Shown: one piece after another, positions 43,570 through 52,532 of the stretch
Layout of the letters: the number at the start of each line of letters is the position of its first letter
Position numbering within the stretch: the stretch's first letter is position 1
NCBI GenBank assembly: GCA_035760665.1
Contig: DASTSN010000016.1
Span: 3,299 to 67,298, forward strand
From: DASTSN01 sp035760665
GTDB lineage: Bacteria > Bacteroidota > Bacteroidia > Chitinophagales > Chitinophagaceae
Reading direction: 5' to 3'
DNA: 64,000 bases
Notes under the pieces: generated by a model
Told to the model about the DNA's origin: nothing
What the model saw: the letters and a program-made list of their open reading frames with translations, nothing else
Databases searched by the model: none
Position numbers and translations under genes: made by a program

Positions 43570-44337
43570 TTACTTTACTAATCTATCAATTACAACAATA
43601 GCAGCTGACAAAGCGCTTAGCAGAACAGGTATCCACCGGCTACTGTTACTTACACTTGCTACCTTTTGCTTATTTGGTTCAACATACACGATATCATTAG
43701 ATTTTAAGTAGTAGTAATTCGATCGGAATAACTCATCTGTATTTAGGTCAATTCGCTTAAACGTCTTCACGCCATCTTCATCGCGGATGATAAGCACATT
43801 ATCTCTTCTGCCATAAATCGTTAAATCGCCTGCTAGCCCAAGCGCCTCCAGCAATGTTACTTTTTCATTGGGTATATTCAGCACAGAAGGATGATTCACC
43901 TCACCTAATACAGTAACTTTAAAATTCAAATAGCGAATATTGACAATCGGATCAACGAGCAACTTGCCGTCAATTAATCCTTTTGTTATATTATCTTTTA
44001 ATTGCTTTTTTGTAAGACCGGCTGCTTTAATACTTCCTAAAACCGGAAATTGTATATAGCCTTCCGTATTTACCAGGTAGCCTGAAGCTTCATTATTATT
44101 ATTATTAATACCAGTCGTTGTGTTAGGGGCGTTATACATTTGGGAGGCTTCCGGATTCAAACTTGTTACAGAAATACTGAGCAGGTCATTTTTTTGAATA
44201 ACCGGCTCAAGATCATCAGCCGTTCCCTGGATTACAGATTCATTGAGATTATTAAAATAAATAGCCTTTTTTGTATTTACACAGGAGAATAAAAAGGGTA
44301 CTATTCCAAACAGGAGTAAGAATTTGAATTGTTTCAT
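43570..44337 (-). CDS. wza: Polysaccharide export outer-membrane lipoprotein (Wza-like)
   Basis: 255 residues from ATG 44337 (the frame opens at 44376). Lipobox LFSC with Cys19. The Poly_export domain (DLLSISVTSLNPEASQMYN, GYIQFPVLGSIKAAGLTKKQL) and an SLBB domain (FKVTVLGEVNHPSVLNIP, TLLEALGLAGDL) follow, then a C-terminal hydrophobic segment (WIPVLLSALSAAIVVIDRLV) as in Bacteroidota Wza. Forms the outer-membrane channel. First gene of the polysaccharide operon. Confidence 0.93.
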   Translation of the reverse strand: MKQFKFLLLFGIVPFLFSCVNTKKAIYFNNLNESVIQGTADDLEPVIQKNDLLSISVTSLNPEASQMYNAPNTTTGINNNNNEASGYLVNTEGYIQFPVLGSIKAAGLTKKQLKDNITKGLIDGKLLVDPIVNIRYLNFKVTVLGEVNHPSVLNIPNEKVTLLEALGLAGDLTIYGRRDNVLIIRDEDGVKTFKRIDLNTDELFRSNYYYLKSNDIVYVEPNKQKVASVSNSSRWIPVLLSALSAAIVVIDRLVK

Positions 44338-44356
44338 ATAAGTATTATTCAGTCTA

Positions 44357-44417
44357 TAACAGTTATGGTTCTCCATCGGGTACGGGACGGCGCGAAAAAT
44401 TACTACTAACAGTTATG
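44357..44417. repeat. Two copies of TAACAGTTATG, 50 bp apart
   Basis: TAACAGTTATG occurs at 44357-44367 and 44407-44417. The core TAAC-A-GTTA is a palindrome. The copies sit inside the predicted wza leader. Could be operator or RNA element; untested. Confidence 0.4.
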
Positions 44418-44544
44418 ACAGAACATCGGAACCTAGTAATTCGACGAGGATATTAGCCAAAGGGGCTATTCAAAAAAGTTAGCTGATAATGGTGTGTTTA
44501 TCAAGAAGTTTAGCGGATGAGAAACTTACTTATCGTAAGCCTCA

Positions 44545-44575
44545 CAAATATACCTACAAATTTTACATACGCAAA
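44545..44575 (-). promoter_or_regulatory. Promoter of the polysaccharide operon
   Basis: On the minus strand TTTG at 44575-44572 is followed, after 19 bases, by TATATTTG at 44552-44545, an exact match to the Bacteroidota TTTG-19-TAnnTTTG promoter. Transcription would start near 44539, leaving a leader of about 200 bases before wza. Confidence 0.65.
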
Positions 44576-44590
44576 TAATTTATAGAAATT

Positions 44591-44832
44591 TTACGTAGTT
44601 ATTTCTACGACACCGCTACATTTCTTTTTTTGAGAATTCTTGGTCGAATAAAACGAGCTTATCGATTTTTTCACAAAACAATTTGATTACCAGCAACCTA
44701 TTTCTCATTTTACAAGAATTCATGCATAGCACATCATTAAATAAGCATGAAAACTGATTTCGAAGATTTAAGAATCTTAATCCAGGTCATCGTAAATCTA
44801 CGAGTTCATGTTTCTATTTACGTAGTTCTACG
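44591..44832. repeat. CGTAG...CTACG inverted-repeat sites
   Basis: Three related sites: CGTAG-TTATTT-CTACG (44594-44609), CGTAAATCTACG (44791-44802) and the perfect CGTAGTTCTACG (44821-44832, in the last thrC codons). The first is 16 bp upstream of the -33 element of the polysaccharide promoter. Likely binding sites of a dimeric regulator that is not in this window. Confidence 0.45.
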
Positions 44833-46116
44833 AATGAAATCTTTGATTAATTTATATTCGGCCGGAACTTTTACAGCATTCTTTTCACCTGAAACAATTT
44901 CATTTAATGCTGGTGGCATAGTGATTTGTTTATGTATAACCGGCTCTACTATATTATAGAACTTGACCGGATGCGCTGTCTCCAGAAAAATACCACGGTC
45001 ATCCTTAACCGAATTTAGATACCGCTCAAGCGATGCATAAGCGACTGCTCCATGCGGATCGAGAACGTAGGCGTATTGCTTGTATACTTTTTGAATGGTA
45101 AGTTTTGTTTCGTCATCTGTTATACTATAACTACTGAGTATCTCATGCAAGTCGTCCCATTTATGCTGAAATAGCTCCAACATTCGAATGAAGTTGCTGG
45201 GATCCCCCACATCCATCGCGTTGGAAATCGTTGCCACAGCATTTTTAGGCCGGTATTGACCGGTTTGCAAAAAAGCAGGTACTACATCATTGGCGTTGCA
45301 GGCGGCGATGAAATGTTTTACCGGTAACCCTGATACATACGCCAGTATTCCTGCACAGATATTCCCAAAGTTGCCACTGGGTACACAAAAAACCGGGGGC
45401 GTTGACTCTGCCCACTGCTTGTAGGCTAAAAAATAATAAAATTGCTGCGGCAACCACCTTGCCACATTAATAGAATTAGCAGACGTCAGAAAAATTTCTC
45501 TTTGCAACTCTTCGTCAGCAAACGCCTGCTTTACCAATCGCTGACAATCATCAAAGCTGCCTTCCACTTCCAGTGTATGAATATTCATGCCCAGTGTTGT
45601 CAGTTGTTTTTCCTGCACTGCACTCACTTTACCAGACGGATACAAGATAACCACCTCCACACCTTCTACATTATAAAATCCGTGAGCTACTGCCCCTCCA
45701 GTATCGCCTGAAGTGGCAACAAGTACAACAACCTTTTGCTCCTTTTCCCTGGAAAAATAACCGAGACAACGACTCATGAACCGTGCACCAACATCTTTAA
45801 AGGCCAGTGTAGGCCCATGATATAATTCTAGTGAAAACATCCGGTCATTCACTTGCACCAGTGGAATGGGAAAATCTATGGTTTCTTTTACAATCTTCCG
45901 AAGTTCGGCTTCCGGAATGCAGCCTTCCACATAAGGTCTGATCACATGAAAAGCAATCTCCGAGTTGTCCATCTCACGAATTGTCTCAAAAAAACGTTTA
46001 TGCAGCACCGGGATATGTTCCGGAAAATACAAACCTTTATCCGATGCTTGTCCCCGAATAGTTGCTTCTTTAAAATCAACAGCGGGAGACTTTTTATTGA
46101 GACTATAAAACTTCAT
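44818..46116 (-). CDS. thrC: Threonine synthase
   Basis: 432 residues, long-type threonine synthase. N-terminal MKFYSLNKKSPAVDFKEA; the PLP-lysine motif GPTLAFKDVGARFM; ATSGDTGGAVAHGFYNV; and SGNFGNICAGILAY. It converts O-phosphohomoserine to threonine and phosphate. Third gene of thrA-thrB-thrC, 17 bases after thrB. Confidence 0.95.
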   Translation of the reverse strand: MKFYSLNKKSPAVDFKEATIRGQASDKGLYFPEHIPVLHKRFFETIREMDNSEIAFHVIRPYVEGCIPEAELRKIVKETIDFPIPLVQVNDRMFSLELYHGPTLAFKDVGARFMSRCLGYFSREKEQKVVVLVATSGDTGGAVAHGFYNVEGVEVVILYPSGKVSAVQEKQLTTLGMNIHTLEVEGSFDDCQRLVKQAFADEELQREIFLTSANSINVARWLPQQFYYFLAYKQWAESTPPVFCVPSGNFGNICAGILAYVSGLPVKHFIAACNANDVVPAFLQTGQYRPKNAVATISNAMDVGDPSNFIRMLELFQHKWDDLHEILSSYSITDDETKLTIQKVYKQYAYVLDPHGAVAYASLERYLNSVKDDRGIFLETAHPVKFYNIVEPVIHKQITMPPALNEIVSGEKNAVKVPAEYKLIKDFIRRTT

Positions 46117-46133
46117 TCTTTAAACATATTTGG

Positions 46134-47066
46134 TTAGCCGGGTAAAATTTCCACTCCTTTCCTGTTGATACTCGTGACGTATGTTTTATAATCAACGCCA
46201 ATTCGCTGGTAAACATCGGTCATGATGGATTCTATTGTCTGGGCAGTGACCAAATCCCTGCTCAGCATAAATACGGAAGGTCCGGACCCAGAAATGCCAC
46301 CGCCTAAGGCACCGGCTTCTTTGCTTTTTGTTTTCATTTCATCGAAACCTGGTATTAATATACTTCGAACGGGTTCGATGATTACATCTTCCAGGGACCG
46401 TCCAATGAGATCGTAATCACCTTTGAGCAAACCAGTAACCAACCCTGCAATATTTCCCCACTGCCGGATCGCATTTTTCAACTGTACTTCTTTACGCAGA
46501 ATCTGGCGGGCATCAGCAGTTCGCACTTCAATTTGCGGATGCACAACAGTAACAAACATCGGAGGCGCATCCAATTGAACGATGTCAAGCGGGTGAATCG
46601 CCCGTATCAGCGTCACACCTCCATAAATGCAGGGAGCTATGTTATCGGCATGCTTCACGCCGCTGGCAACCTTTTCTCCATTCATGGCAAAGCGAACAAG
46701 ATCAACTGTTGAAAATATATTTCCCAATAAATAATTCGCTGCTACTACTGCACCTGCCGAACTTGCAGCACTGGATCCTAAGCCACTGCCAGGCTTGATT
46801 TGTTTATTAATTGCTACCTCAAATCCCACCTCCTGCTTCAACTCATCCAGCAAAGCCAGCAAAGCTGCTCCCGATACATTTTGCTCTGGTTGTACCGGTA
46901 ACTGGTAATGATCAAGATGGGTGATGCGTATCCCCGGTTGGTCACTGAGAGTAACTTCCATAATATCTCCCGGGTCGTCCAGAGCAAGACCCAGAATATC
47001 GAAGCCGCATACCAGATTAGCTACAGTAGCCGGCGCTTTTATTTTTATTTTTTGTTCCTCACTCAT
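46134..47066 (-). CDS. thrB: Homoserine kinase
   Basis: 310 residues, GHMP kinase family. The phosphate-binding loop is KPGSGLGSSAASSAGAVVAA, preceded by KIKAPATVANLVCGFDILGLAL, and followed by the C-terminal GALGGGISGSGPSVF. Phosphorylates homoserine with ATP. Starts 3 bases after thrA ends. Confidence 0.95.
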   Translation of the reverse strand: MSEEQKIKIKAPATVANLVCGFDILGLALDDPGDIMEVTLSDQPGIRITHLDHYQLPVQPEQNVSGAALLALLDELKQEVGFEVAINKQIKPGSGLGSSAASSAGAVVAANYLLGNIFSTVDLVRFAMNGEKVASGVKHADNIAPCIYGGVTLIRAIHPLDIVQLDAPPMFVTVVHPQIEVRTADARQILRKEVQLKNAIRQWGNIAGLVTGLLKGDYDLIGRSLEDVIIEPVRSILIPGFDEMKTKSKEAGALGGGISGSGPSVFMLSRDLVTAQTIESIMTDVYQRIGVDYKTYVTSINRKGVEILPG

Positions 47067-47069
47067 ATC

Positions 47070-49517
47070 TTAATTGCTAGCTGTGCGAATGATATCAGCA
47101 AAAACACCGCTGGCCGTAACTTCAGCACCGGCCCCAGCCCCTTTTACCACCAATGGCTGTTCGCTATAGCGATCTGTATAAAACAGTACAACATTATCTT
47201 TTCCGTAAAGGTGGTAAAAATCATGTCGCGGATCGATGTGCTGTAACCCTACGGAAGCCTTGCCATCTTCGAACCGGGCTACAAACTTCAGTTTTTTACC
47301 GGCATTGGCTGCTTCGGCGTAAAGATTGTAAAAATGATCTTCATAGCGCATCATCTCATTATAAAAATCTGCCACGCTTCCCTCCATGCAGGAAGCCGGT
47401 AAAAACGACCTGTTTTCAATCTGGTCCATTTCGATGGGGACACCAGATTCCCGGGCAAGAATCATAATTTTTCGCATCACATCAGTTCCACTCAGGTCTA
47501 GCCGCGGATCCGGCTCGGTATAGCCTTCTTCCTGCGCCTGTCTTACCACTTCGGCAAACGGCCGGCTGCCATCATAATGGTTAAAAACAAAATTTAGTGT
47601 GCCGCTTAGTACTGCTTCAATTTTGTTGATTTTATCGCCGCTCCGCATCAGGTCGTTAAGTGTTCCAATCACCGGCAACCCGGCGCCAACATTGGTTTCA
47701 AATAGAAACAATGCATTGTACTCCCTTGCCAGATCTTTTAATCGTTTGTAATAATGGTAAGCAGATGAGCAGGCAATTTTATTACAAGCCACAACCGATA
47801 TTGCATGCTGCAGAAATTGGTCATAACAGGTGGCCAGTTCAGGATTAGCAGTAACATCAGCAAAAACGGAATTCCGTAGATTCCTGGCTCGTGAGTTTTT
47901 CACAAATTCCTGCAACTGCATTGGCTTGCCCTGCTGTTCCAGCAAATCCTTCCATCTGGATAAATCAATGCCCTCATCGTTAAATAACATTTTACGACTA
48001 TTAGCCATGCCTGTTACCCTTACCTGTAACCGGAGATGTTCCTGGAGGTATTGCTGCTGCTGCGCCAGTTGCGCCAGCAACCGGCTGCCAACATTGCCCA
48101 CACCCACCAGAAACAAGTTGATTTGTTTATAAGTAGTTTCAAAAAAATCTTCATGCAAAACGTTTATCGCTTTCTTAACATCACGGGAAGCAACAACCGC
48201 TGAAATGTTTCGTTCCGAAGATCCTTGTGCTATTGCCCGGATATTGACCCCATTTCTGCCAAGCGAGCCAAACATTCTGCCGCTTACACCCGTATGGCTT
48301 TTCATATGGTCACCTACGAGTGCTATAATGGCAAGATCCTTTTCTACGAGCAATGGTTCCACTTTGCCCATTTCAATTTCATAAGCAAATGTTTTATCAA
48401 CAGATGCTTTAGCCAACTCCGCATAACGCTCTTCCACACCCACACAAATTGAATGCTCCGAAGAACTTTGTGTAATCAGGATAACATTGATCCGCTCATT
48501 GGCCAACGCTTCGAAAAGTCGTTTAGAGAAGCCCGGGATCCCCACCATGCCGCTTCCTTCGAGGCTCAGCAGTACAATATTGTTAATGCTGGAAATTCCG
48601 CGAATGATATTTCCATTCTCCGAGGTTTCCGTTTCGATAAGCGTTCCGTAATCATCGGGGGCAAATGTGTTTTTAATCCATACGGGTATGTTTTTATTCA
48701 TTACCGGCTGTATAGTGGGCGGATAAATAACCTTGGCACCAAAGTGCGATAGTTCCATGGCTTCCTGGTAAGAAATATGCGGTATCAGTCGCACATTTGC
48801 CACAAGCCTGGGATCTGCTGTCATCATACCACTTACATCTGTCCAAATTTCAAGACTGGTAGCATTTATGGCAGCTGCGAGGATAGCACCAGTATAATCG
48901 GAGCCTCCGCGGCCCAGTGTGGTGGTAGCACCAGATGCATCTGCCGCAACAAAACCCGGGAGAATAAAAAGGGATTCACTGACAGTGGAAAAATAGCTGG
49001 TAATTTTTTTATTGGTAGCACTAAAATCAACCACCGCATTACCAAAACCGGAGTCGGTAACAATTAATTCCCTTGCGTCTACACGTGTATTAGAAATACC
49101 GCCAGCATTCAGTCCGGCTGAAATTATCAGGGATGACAGCAGTTCTCCATAACTTACAATCCTGTCCTTCGTTCTTGCTGACAATTCTCCCAGTAAAAAA
49201 ATACCATTGCAAATATCTTCCAGTTCGTTACAATGCTTTTTTACCTGGCTTAAAAGACTGCTTTGTTGTGTCACCGGAAGCAGCTCTTTCACTGCTTCTA
49301 AATGTCGCTGCTCAATCGCCTGTAATTTTTCTTTATACGTTTCATCCGAAAGGGCGGCAAGTTCTCCTGCTCTTAACAACATATCTGTAACACCTCCGAA
49401 CGCAGAAACTACCACAATGGTCCTGTCTTTTTTTAAAGCCCGCTGAATGATGGTGGTGACTTTTTGAATATTGGAGGCATTCGCTACCGAAGTACCGCCA
49501 AACTTTAAAACCTGCAT
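47070..49517 (-). CDS. thrA: Bifunctional aspartokinase / homoserine dehydrogenase
   Basis: 815 residues from ATG 49517. The N-terminal aspartokinase has KFGGTSVANASN and GRGGSDYTGAILAAA. ACT domains lie at about 310-450 (IVLLSLEGSGMVGIPG, LAIIALVGDHM). The homoserine dehydrogenase half has LFLVGVGNVGSRLL, NAL-type FETNVGAGLPVIGTL and GTDVMRKIMILARE. First and third steps of the route from aspartate to threonine. The 844-residue ORF opens at 49604, but homology starts at MQVLKFGGTS. Preceded by a Thr/Ile-rich leader. Confidence 0.95.
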   Translation of the reverse strand: MQVLKFGGTSVANASNIQKVTTIIQRALKKDRTIVVVSAFGGVTDMLLRAGELAALSDETYKEKLQAIEQRHLEAVKELLPVTQQSSLLSQVKKHCNELEDICNGIFLLGELSARTKDRIVSYGELLSSLIISAGLNAGGISNTRVDARELIVTDSGFGNAVVDFSATNKKITSYFSTVSESLFILPGFVAADASGATTTLGRGGSDYTGAILAAAINATSLEIWTDVSGMMTADPRLVANVRLIPHISYQEAMELSHFGAKVIYPPTIQPVMNKNIPVWIKNTFAPDDYGTLIETETSENGNIIRGISSINNIVLLSLEGSGMVGIPGFSKRLFEALANERINVILITQSSSEHSICVGVEERYAELAKASVDKTFAYEIEMGKVEPLLVEKDLAIIALVGDHMKSHTGVSGRMFGSLGRNGVNIRAIAQGSSERNISAVVASRDVKKAINVLHEDFFETTYKQINLFLVGVGNVGSRLLAQLAQQQQYLQEHLRLQVRVTGMANSRKMLFNDEGIDLSRWKDLLEQQGKPMQLQEFVKNSRARNLRNSVFADVTANPELATCYDQFLQHAISVVACNKIACSSAYHYYKRLKDLAREYNALFLFETNVGAGLPVIGTLNDLMRSGDKINKIEAVLSGTLNFVFNHYDGSRPFAEVVRQAQEEGYTEPDPRLDLSGTDVMRKIMILARESGVPIEMDQIENRSFLPASCMEGSVADFYNEMMRYEDHFYNLYAEAANAGKKLKFVARFEDGKASVGLQHIDPRHDFYHLYGKDNVVLFYTDRYSEQPLVVKGAGAGAEVTASGVFADIIRTASN

Positions 49518-49607
49518 GAATATTTGTTTGTAATTTTTTTTAGCAATAATTGAATAATGATTCTGCCGGAAAGAAGGCCCGAAAGCCCGGAGGTGATATG
49601 ACAATGT

Positions 49608-49626
49608 ACAACCCTCAAGGGGTTGT
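49608..49626 (-). promoter_or_regulatory. Hairpin overlapping the end of the thr leader peptide
   Basis: On the leftward RNA ACAACCC, loop CUUGA, GGGUUGU makes a 7-bp stem (49626-49620 with 49614-49608). The 5' arm contains the last Thr codons and the leader stop codon lies in the loop. A ribosome stalled at these codons would melt it, as in attenuation. Confidence 0.5.
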
Positions 49627-49701
49627 TGTGAAAATAGTGGAGGTGGTAGTGATTTTGGCGATCACAGCTGCTTGAATAATATGTAGAAAAAAAGTCTTCA
49701 C
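49615..49701 (-). CDS. thrL: Threonine operon leader peptide
   Basis: A 28-residue ORF with a GTG start at 49701. It begins MKTFFLHIIQ and ends KITTTSTIFTTTP. It has eight Thr and five Ile residues, including runs of three consecutive Thr codons, the same composition as the E. coli thr leader, where both amino acids signal. It is directly upstream of thrABC. The start codon is 10 bases from the predicted transcription start. No ATG start exists in this frame. Very likely part of a translation-dependent attenuator. Confidence 0.75.
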   Translation of the reverse strand: MKTFFLHIIQAAVIAKITTTSTIFTTTP

Positions 49702-49716
49702 TTTTATATTATTTAG

Positions 49717-49748
49717 CGAAAATAGCAAAAACCATTGAAAAAATTCAA
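49717..49748 (-). promoter_or_regulatory. Candidate thr operon promoter
   Basis: On the minus strand TTG (49748-49746), 21-base spacer, then TATTTTCG (49724-49717), one base off TAnnTTTG. The transcription start near 49711 would lie about 10 bases before the leader GTG. Confidence 0.45.
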
Positions 49749-49840
49749 TTATTCGATATTTTTTCTGGAAATGATTTAATTTCACATGCATTTTGCTGCT
49801 TGCTATAACTGTTTTTATTTTATTCTAATATTTTAAGGAA

Positions 49841-52420
49841 ATGGATCATCCCTCAACGAAGGCCTTGCAGCAATTCAAAAACTCTGTTGGTATTAAGTTC
49901 CAGCTTTACAACAGTCTTTTTACTTCGCTCCCCTTTCACCGTATAGAAAAAACAGGTATTCTTTTATCACTGCTTTCCAATATTTGCGAAGAGGGCTATA
50001 AAAAGAAACTGAGCCCCACTCAAATCATTGAAGAATTTTTTAATAAACACACCTCCTACACCAACGAAAACGACCAGCTTGATTTGCTGTTTCGTTTTGT
50101 ACAATATGTAGAACGGCAGGTAGTGCTGTTTGATGCGTTGGAAGATGCCGCATTCCGGGAAATTAACGATCTCAATGGAGTAGGAACCCTGAAACAACTG
50201 GAATCGGAGGTCATACTTAATAACAAAGAAGCACAACTCACCGAAAAACTGAAAGACTTTGCTGTACGGCTGGTCCTGACAGCACACCCCACACAGTTTT
50301 ATCCCGGACCGGTATTGGGTATTATCAACGATCTCTCAAAAGCCTTATCGGAAAATAGTGCCGGCCAGGTAAATACCTACCTGCAGCAATTGGGCAAAAC
50401 GCCCTTTTTTAAAAAACAAAAACCAACCCCTTACGATGAGGCAGTAAGCCTGATCTGGTATCTGGAAAATGTATTTTATCCTGCCGTCGGCAGAATTACC
50501 ACTGCGCTAAAATCGCAATTTCCCGAAGCACTGGGACAGGGTAATCCTGTTATTCGCATGGGCTTTTGGCCCGGTGGCGACCGCGATGGTAATCCATACG
50601 TAACAGTTGACACAACCATGCAAGTGGCTGATGCACTCAGAAGCGGTATTATCAAATGTTATTACCTGGATGTTAGACGGTTAAAGAGAAGGCTTACTTT
50701 CGAAGGCGTAGACGTACTGATTACTGAACTTGAAACGAAATTATATAACAACCTGTTCATTCCTGGTCAAAAAACCAATCTATCCAAAAACGAAATACTG
50801 CAAACGCTTGAACGCATCCGTGATATAGTGATTCATCAGCACAATGGCCTGTTTCTGCAAATGGTAAATAACCTGATCAATAAAGTAGAAGTCTTCGGTC
50901 TGCATTTCGCCTCGCTTGATATACGTCAGGACAGTTCTATTCATGAAAATCTATTGACAAATCTGGCAAGGAAACATTCTGCTTTACCGGACAACTATGA
51001 CGAATTGAATGATGATGAAAAAATTTCGATCCTGACTTCCATCAGCCAGGGCATAGACCCCTCAGTACTGGAAAATCCTGTGCACCAGGATACACTAAAA
51101 ACGATTCAGGCAATCAAACTGATTCAGCAGTATAACGGCACAGAAGGTTGTAACCGCTATATCATCAGCCATTGCACCAGCGCCCTGGACGCCATTGAAC
51201 CCCTCGGGCTTTTTTTACTGGGCGGCTGGCAAATGCAGGATTTAAATATTGATATCGTTCCATTGTTCGAAACCATAGAAGACCTGCAGCAATCCCCCGC
51301 GGTGATGGAATTGCTTTACAGCAACCCGGTGTATAAAAAACATTTACAGCAACAAGGTAACCGGCAGACGATTATGCTGGGATTCTCCGACGGCACCAAA
51401 GATGGTGGTTACCTCATGGCGAACTGGAGCATTTATAAAGCCAAGGAAGAGCTGACCCGTATTTCGAAAAAATATAATATTGATGTTATATTCTTCGATG
51501 GCCGTGGTGGCCCACCGGCACGTGGTGGTGGCAAAACCCATAAGTTCTATGCTTCCATGGGTCATAATATCAGCAACAAAGAAATTCAACTGACCATTCA
51601 GGGACAAACAGTAAGTTCTAATTTCGGTATCATCGATGCCGCCCAGTTCAATATTGAGCAACTGATTCATGCCGGTATCTCCAATGATGTATTCTCCACA
51701 AAAAGTGTTACGCTCAACGAACAGGAAGAATCCCTCATGCAACAGCTGGCAGAATACAGTTATGCCAGTTATAGCGAATTAAAAAATCATCCGCAATTTC
51801 TTGATTACCTATTACACGCCAGTCCGCTGCGTTTTTATAGCGACACCAATATTGGCAGTCGTCCTGCCAAACGAGGCGGCACGGCTCGTTTAACATTAAC
51901 GGATTTACGGGCCATTCCATTCGTAGGCTCCTGGAGCCAGCTTAAGCAAAACGTTACCGGCTATTACGGTGTAGGAAGCGCCTTGCAGGAGATGGACAAA
52001 AAAGGAAAATTACCCGAACTGAAAAAACTGTATAAAGAGTCTCTCTTTTTCAAAACCTTGCTGGATAACTGTGAAATGTCAATGCTTAAATCATTTTTTC
52101 CTTTGACTGCTTTCCTGAGTGATCACCCACAGTATGGAGAAATCTGGCAAACTGTTTACAAAGAATACGAACTGACGAGGTCCTATATAACGCGTTTGTC
52201 CGGAAGAACAGAGTTAATGGCCGATTACCCGGTAGACCAGTTGTCCATTCAAATGAGAGAACGAATTGTACTGCCACTGATTACGATCCAGCAGTACGCT
52301 TTAACAAAAGTTCGCCAGCTCGAAGAAGCATTAGCGCAGGTGCCGGTGAAATCAAAATACGAGAAACTAGTCATGCGCTGTTCTTTTGGCATCATCAATG
52401 CAGGAAGAAACTCAGCTTGA
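49841..52420 (+). CDS. ppc: Phosphoenolpyruvate carboxylase
   Basis: 859 residues. Motifs: RLVLTAHPTQFYPGP (catalytic His), MGFWPGGDRDGNPYVT, FGLHFASLDIRQDS, MLGFSDGTKDGGYLMANW and FFDGRGGPPARGGG (catalytic Arg loop), later RPAKRGG. It makes oxaloacetate from PEP and bicarbonate, feeding the aspartate family. The C-terminus reads NAGRNSA instead of the usual QNTG. Good RBS (AAGGAA) ends directly at the ATG. Divergent from thrA, which uses the oxaloacetate-derived aspartate. Confidence 0.95.
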   Translation: MDHPSTKALQQFKNSVGIKFQLYNSLFTSLPFHRIEKTGILLSLLSNICEEGYKKKLSPTQIIEEFFNKHTSYTNENDQLDLLFRFVQYVERQVVLFDALEDAAFREINDLNGVGTLKQLESEVILNNKEAQLTEKLKDFAVRLVLTAHPTQFYPGPVLGIINDLSKALSENSAGQVNTYLQQLGKTPFFKKQKPTPYDEAVSLIWYLENVFYPAVGRITTALKSQFPEALGQGNPVIRMGFWPGGDRDGNPYVTVDTTMQVADALRSGIIKCYYLDVRRLKRRLTFEGVDVLITELETKLYNNLFIPGQKTNLSKNEILQTLERIRDIVIHQHNGLFLQMVNNLINKVEVFGLHFASLDIRQDSSIHENLLTNLARKHSALPDNYDELNDDEKISILTSISQGIDPSVLENPVHQDTLKTIQAIKLIQQYNGTEGCNRYIISHCTSALDAIEPLGLFLLGGWQMQDLNIDIVPLFETIEDLQQSPAVMELLYSNPVYKKHLQQQGNRQTIMLGFSDGTKDGGYLMANWSIYKAKEELTRISKKYNIDVIFFDGRGGPPARGGGKTHKFYASMGHNISNKEIQLTIQGQTVSSNFGIIDAAQFNIEQLIHAGISNDVFSTKSVTLNEQEESLMQQLAEYSYASYSELKNHPQFLDYLLHASPLRFYSDTNIGSRPAKRGGTARLTLTDLRAIPFVGSWSQLKQNVTGYYGVGSALQEMDKKGKLPELKKLYKESLFFKTLLDNCEMSMLKSFFPLTAFLSDHPQYGEIWQTVYKEYELTRSYITRLSGRTELMADYPVDQLSIQMRERIVLPLITIQQYALTKVRQLEEALAQVPVKSKYEKLVMRCSFGIINAGRNSA

Positions 52421-52433
52421 TACGTTATAAAAA

Positions 52434-52459
52434 AGGCCCCCCATAGACATGGAGCGCCT
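52434..52459 (-). terminator. Terminator of nhaA (leftward)
   Basis: On the minus strand AGGC...CCAT-type arms (AGGC/GCCT outer, CCAT/ATGG inner, with a 3-base mismatch bulge) are followed by TTTTTT. It sits between the converging ppc and nhaA genes. May also stop ppc. Confidence 0.55.
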
Positions 52460-52532
52460 AAACGATTGCTTGCCCTACAAAAACTCTTATCCATTCAGCT
52501 CTGTTCAAGGCTGAAGCGGGAATATTTTGTAA

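Larger units (their letters stand above)
44338..44817. other. 480-base leader and promoter region of the polysaccharide operon
   Basis: Contains the promoter at 44545-44575, palindromic CGTAG sites (44591-44610, 44791-44802; a third lies in the thrC tail), two TAAC-A-GTTA copies at 44357-44367 and 44407-44417, and a weak hairpin AAGATT/AATCTT (44763-44778). No gene is seen. Confidence 0.6.
49518..49840. other. 323-base region between thrA and ppc
   Basis: Holds the thr promoter, the thr leader peptide gene and a hairpin on the minus strand, and the ppc upstream region on the plus strand. Elements are listed separately. A GC-rich stretch at 49564-49591 does not fold into a clear terminator. 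Confidence 0.6.

Noticed and set aside
16260..44337. Horizontal transfer by a mobile element
   Set aside because: The locus is A+T rich, which hints at transfer, but I found no transposase, integrase, tRNA or flanking repeat.
49564..49591. Rho-independent terminator of the thr leader
   Set aside because: The GC-rich stretch cannot form a long stem and is followed by only a short mixed U/C run.
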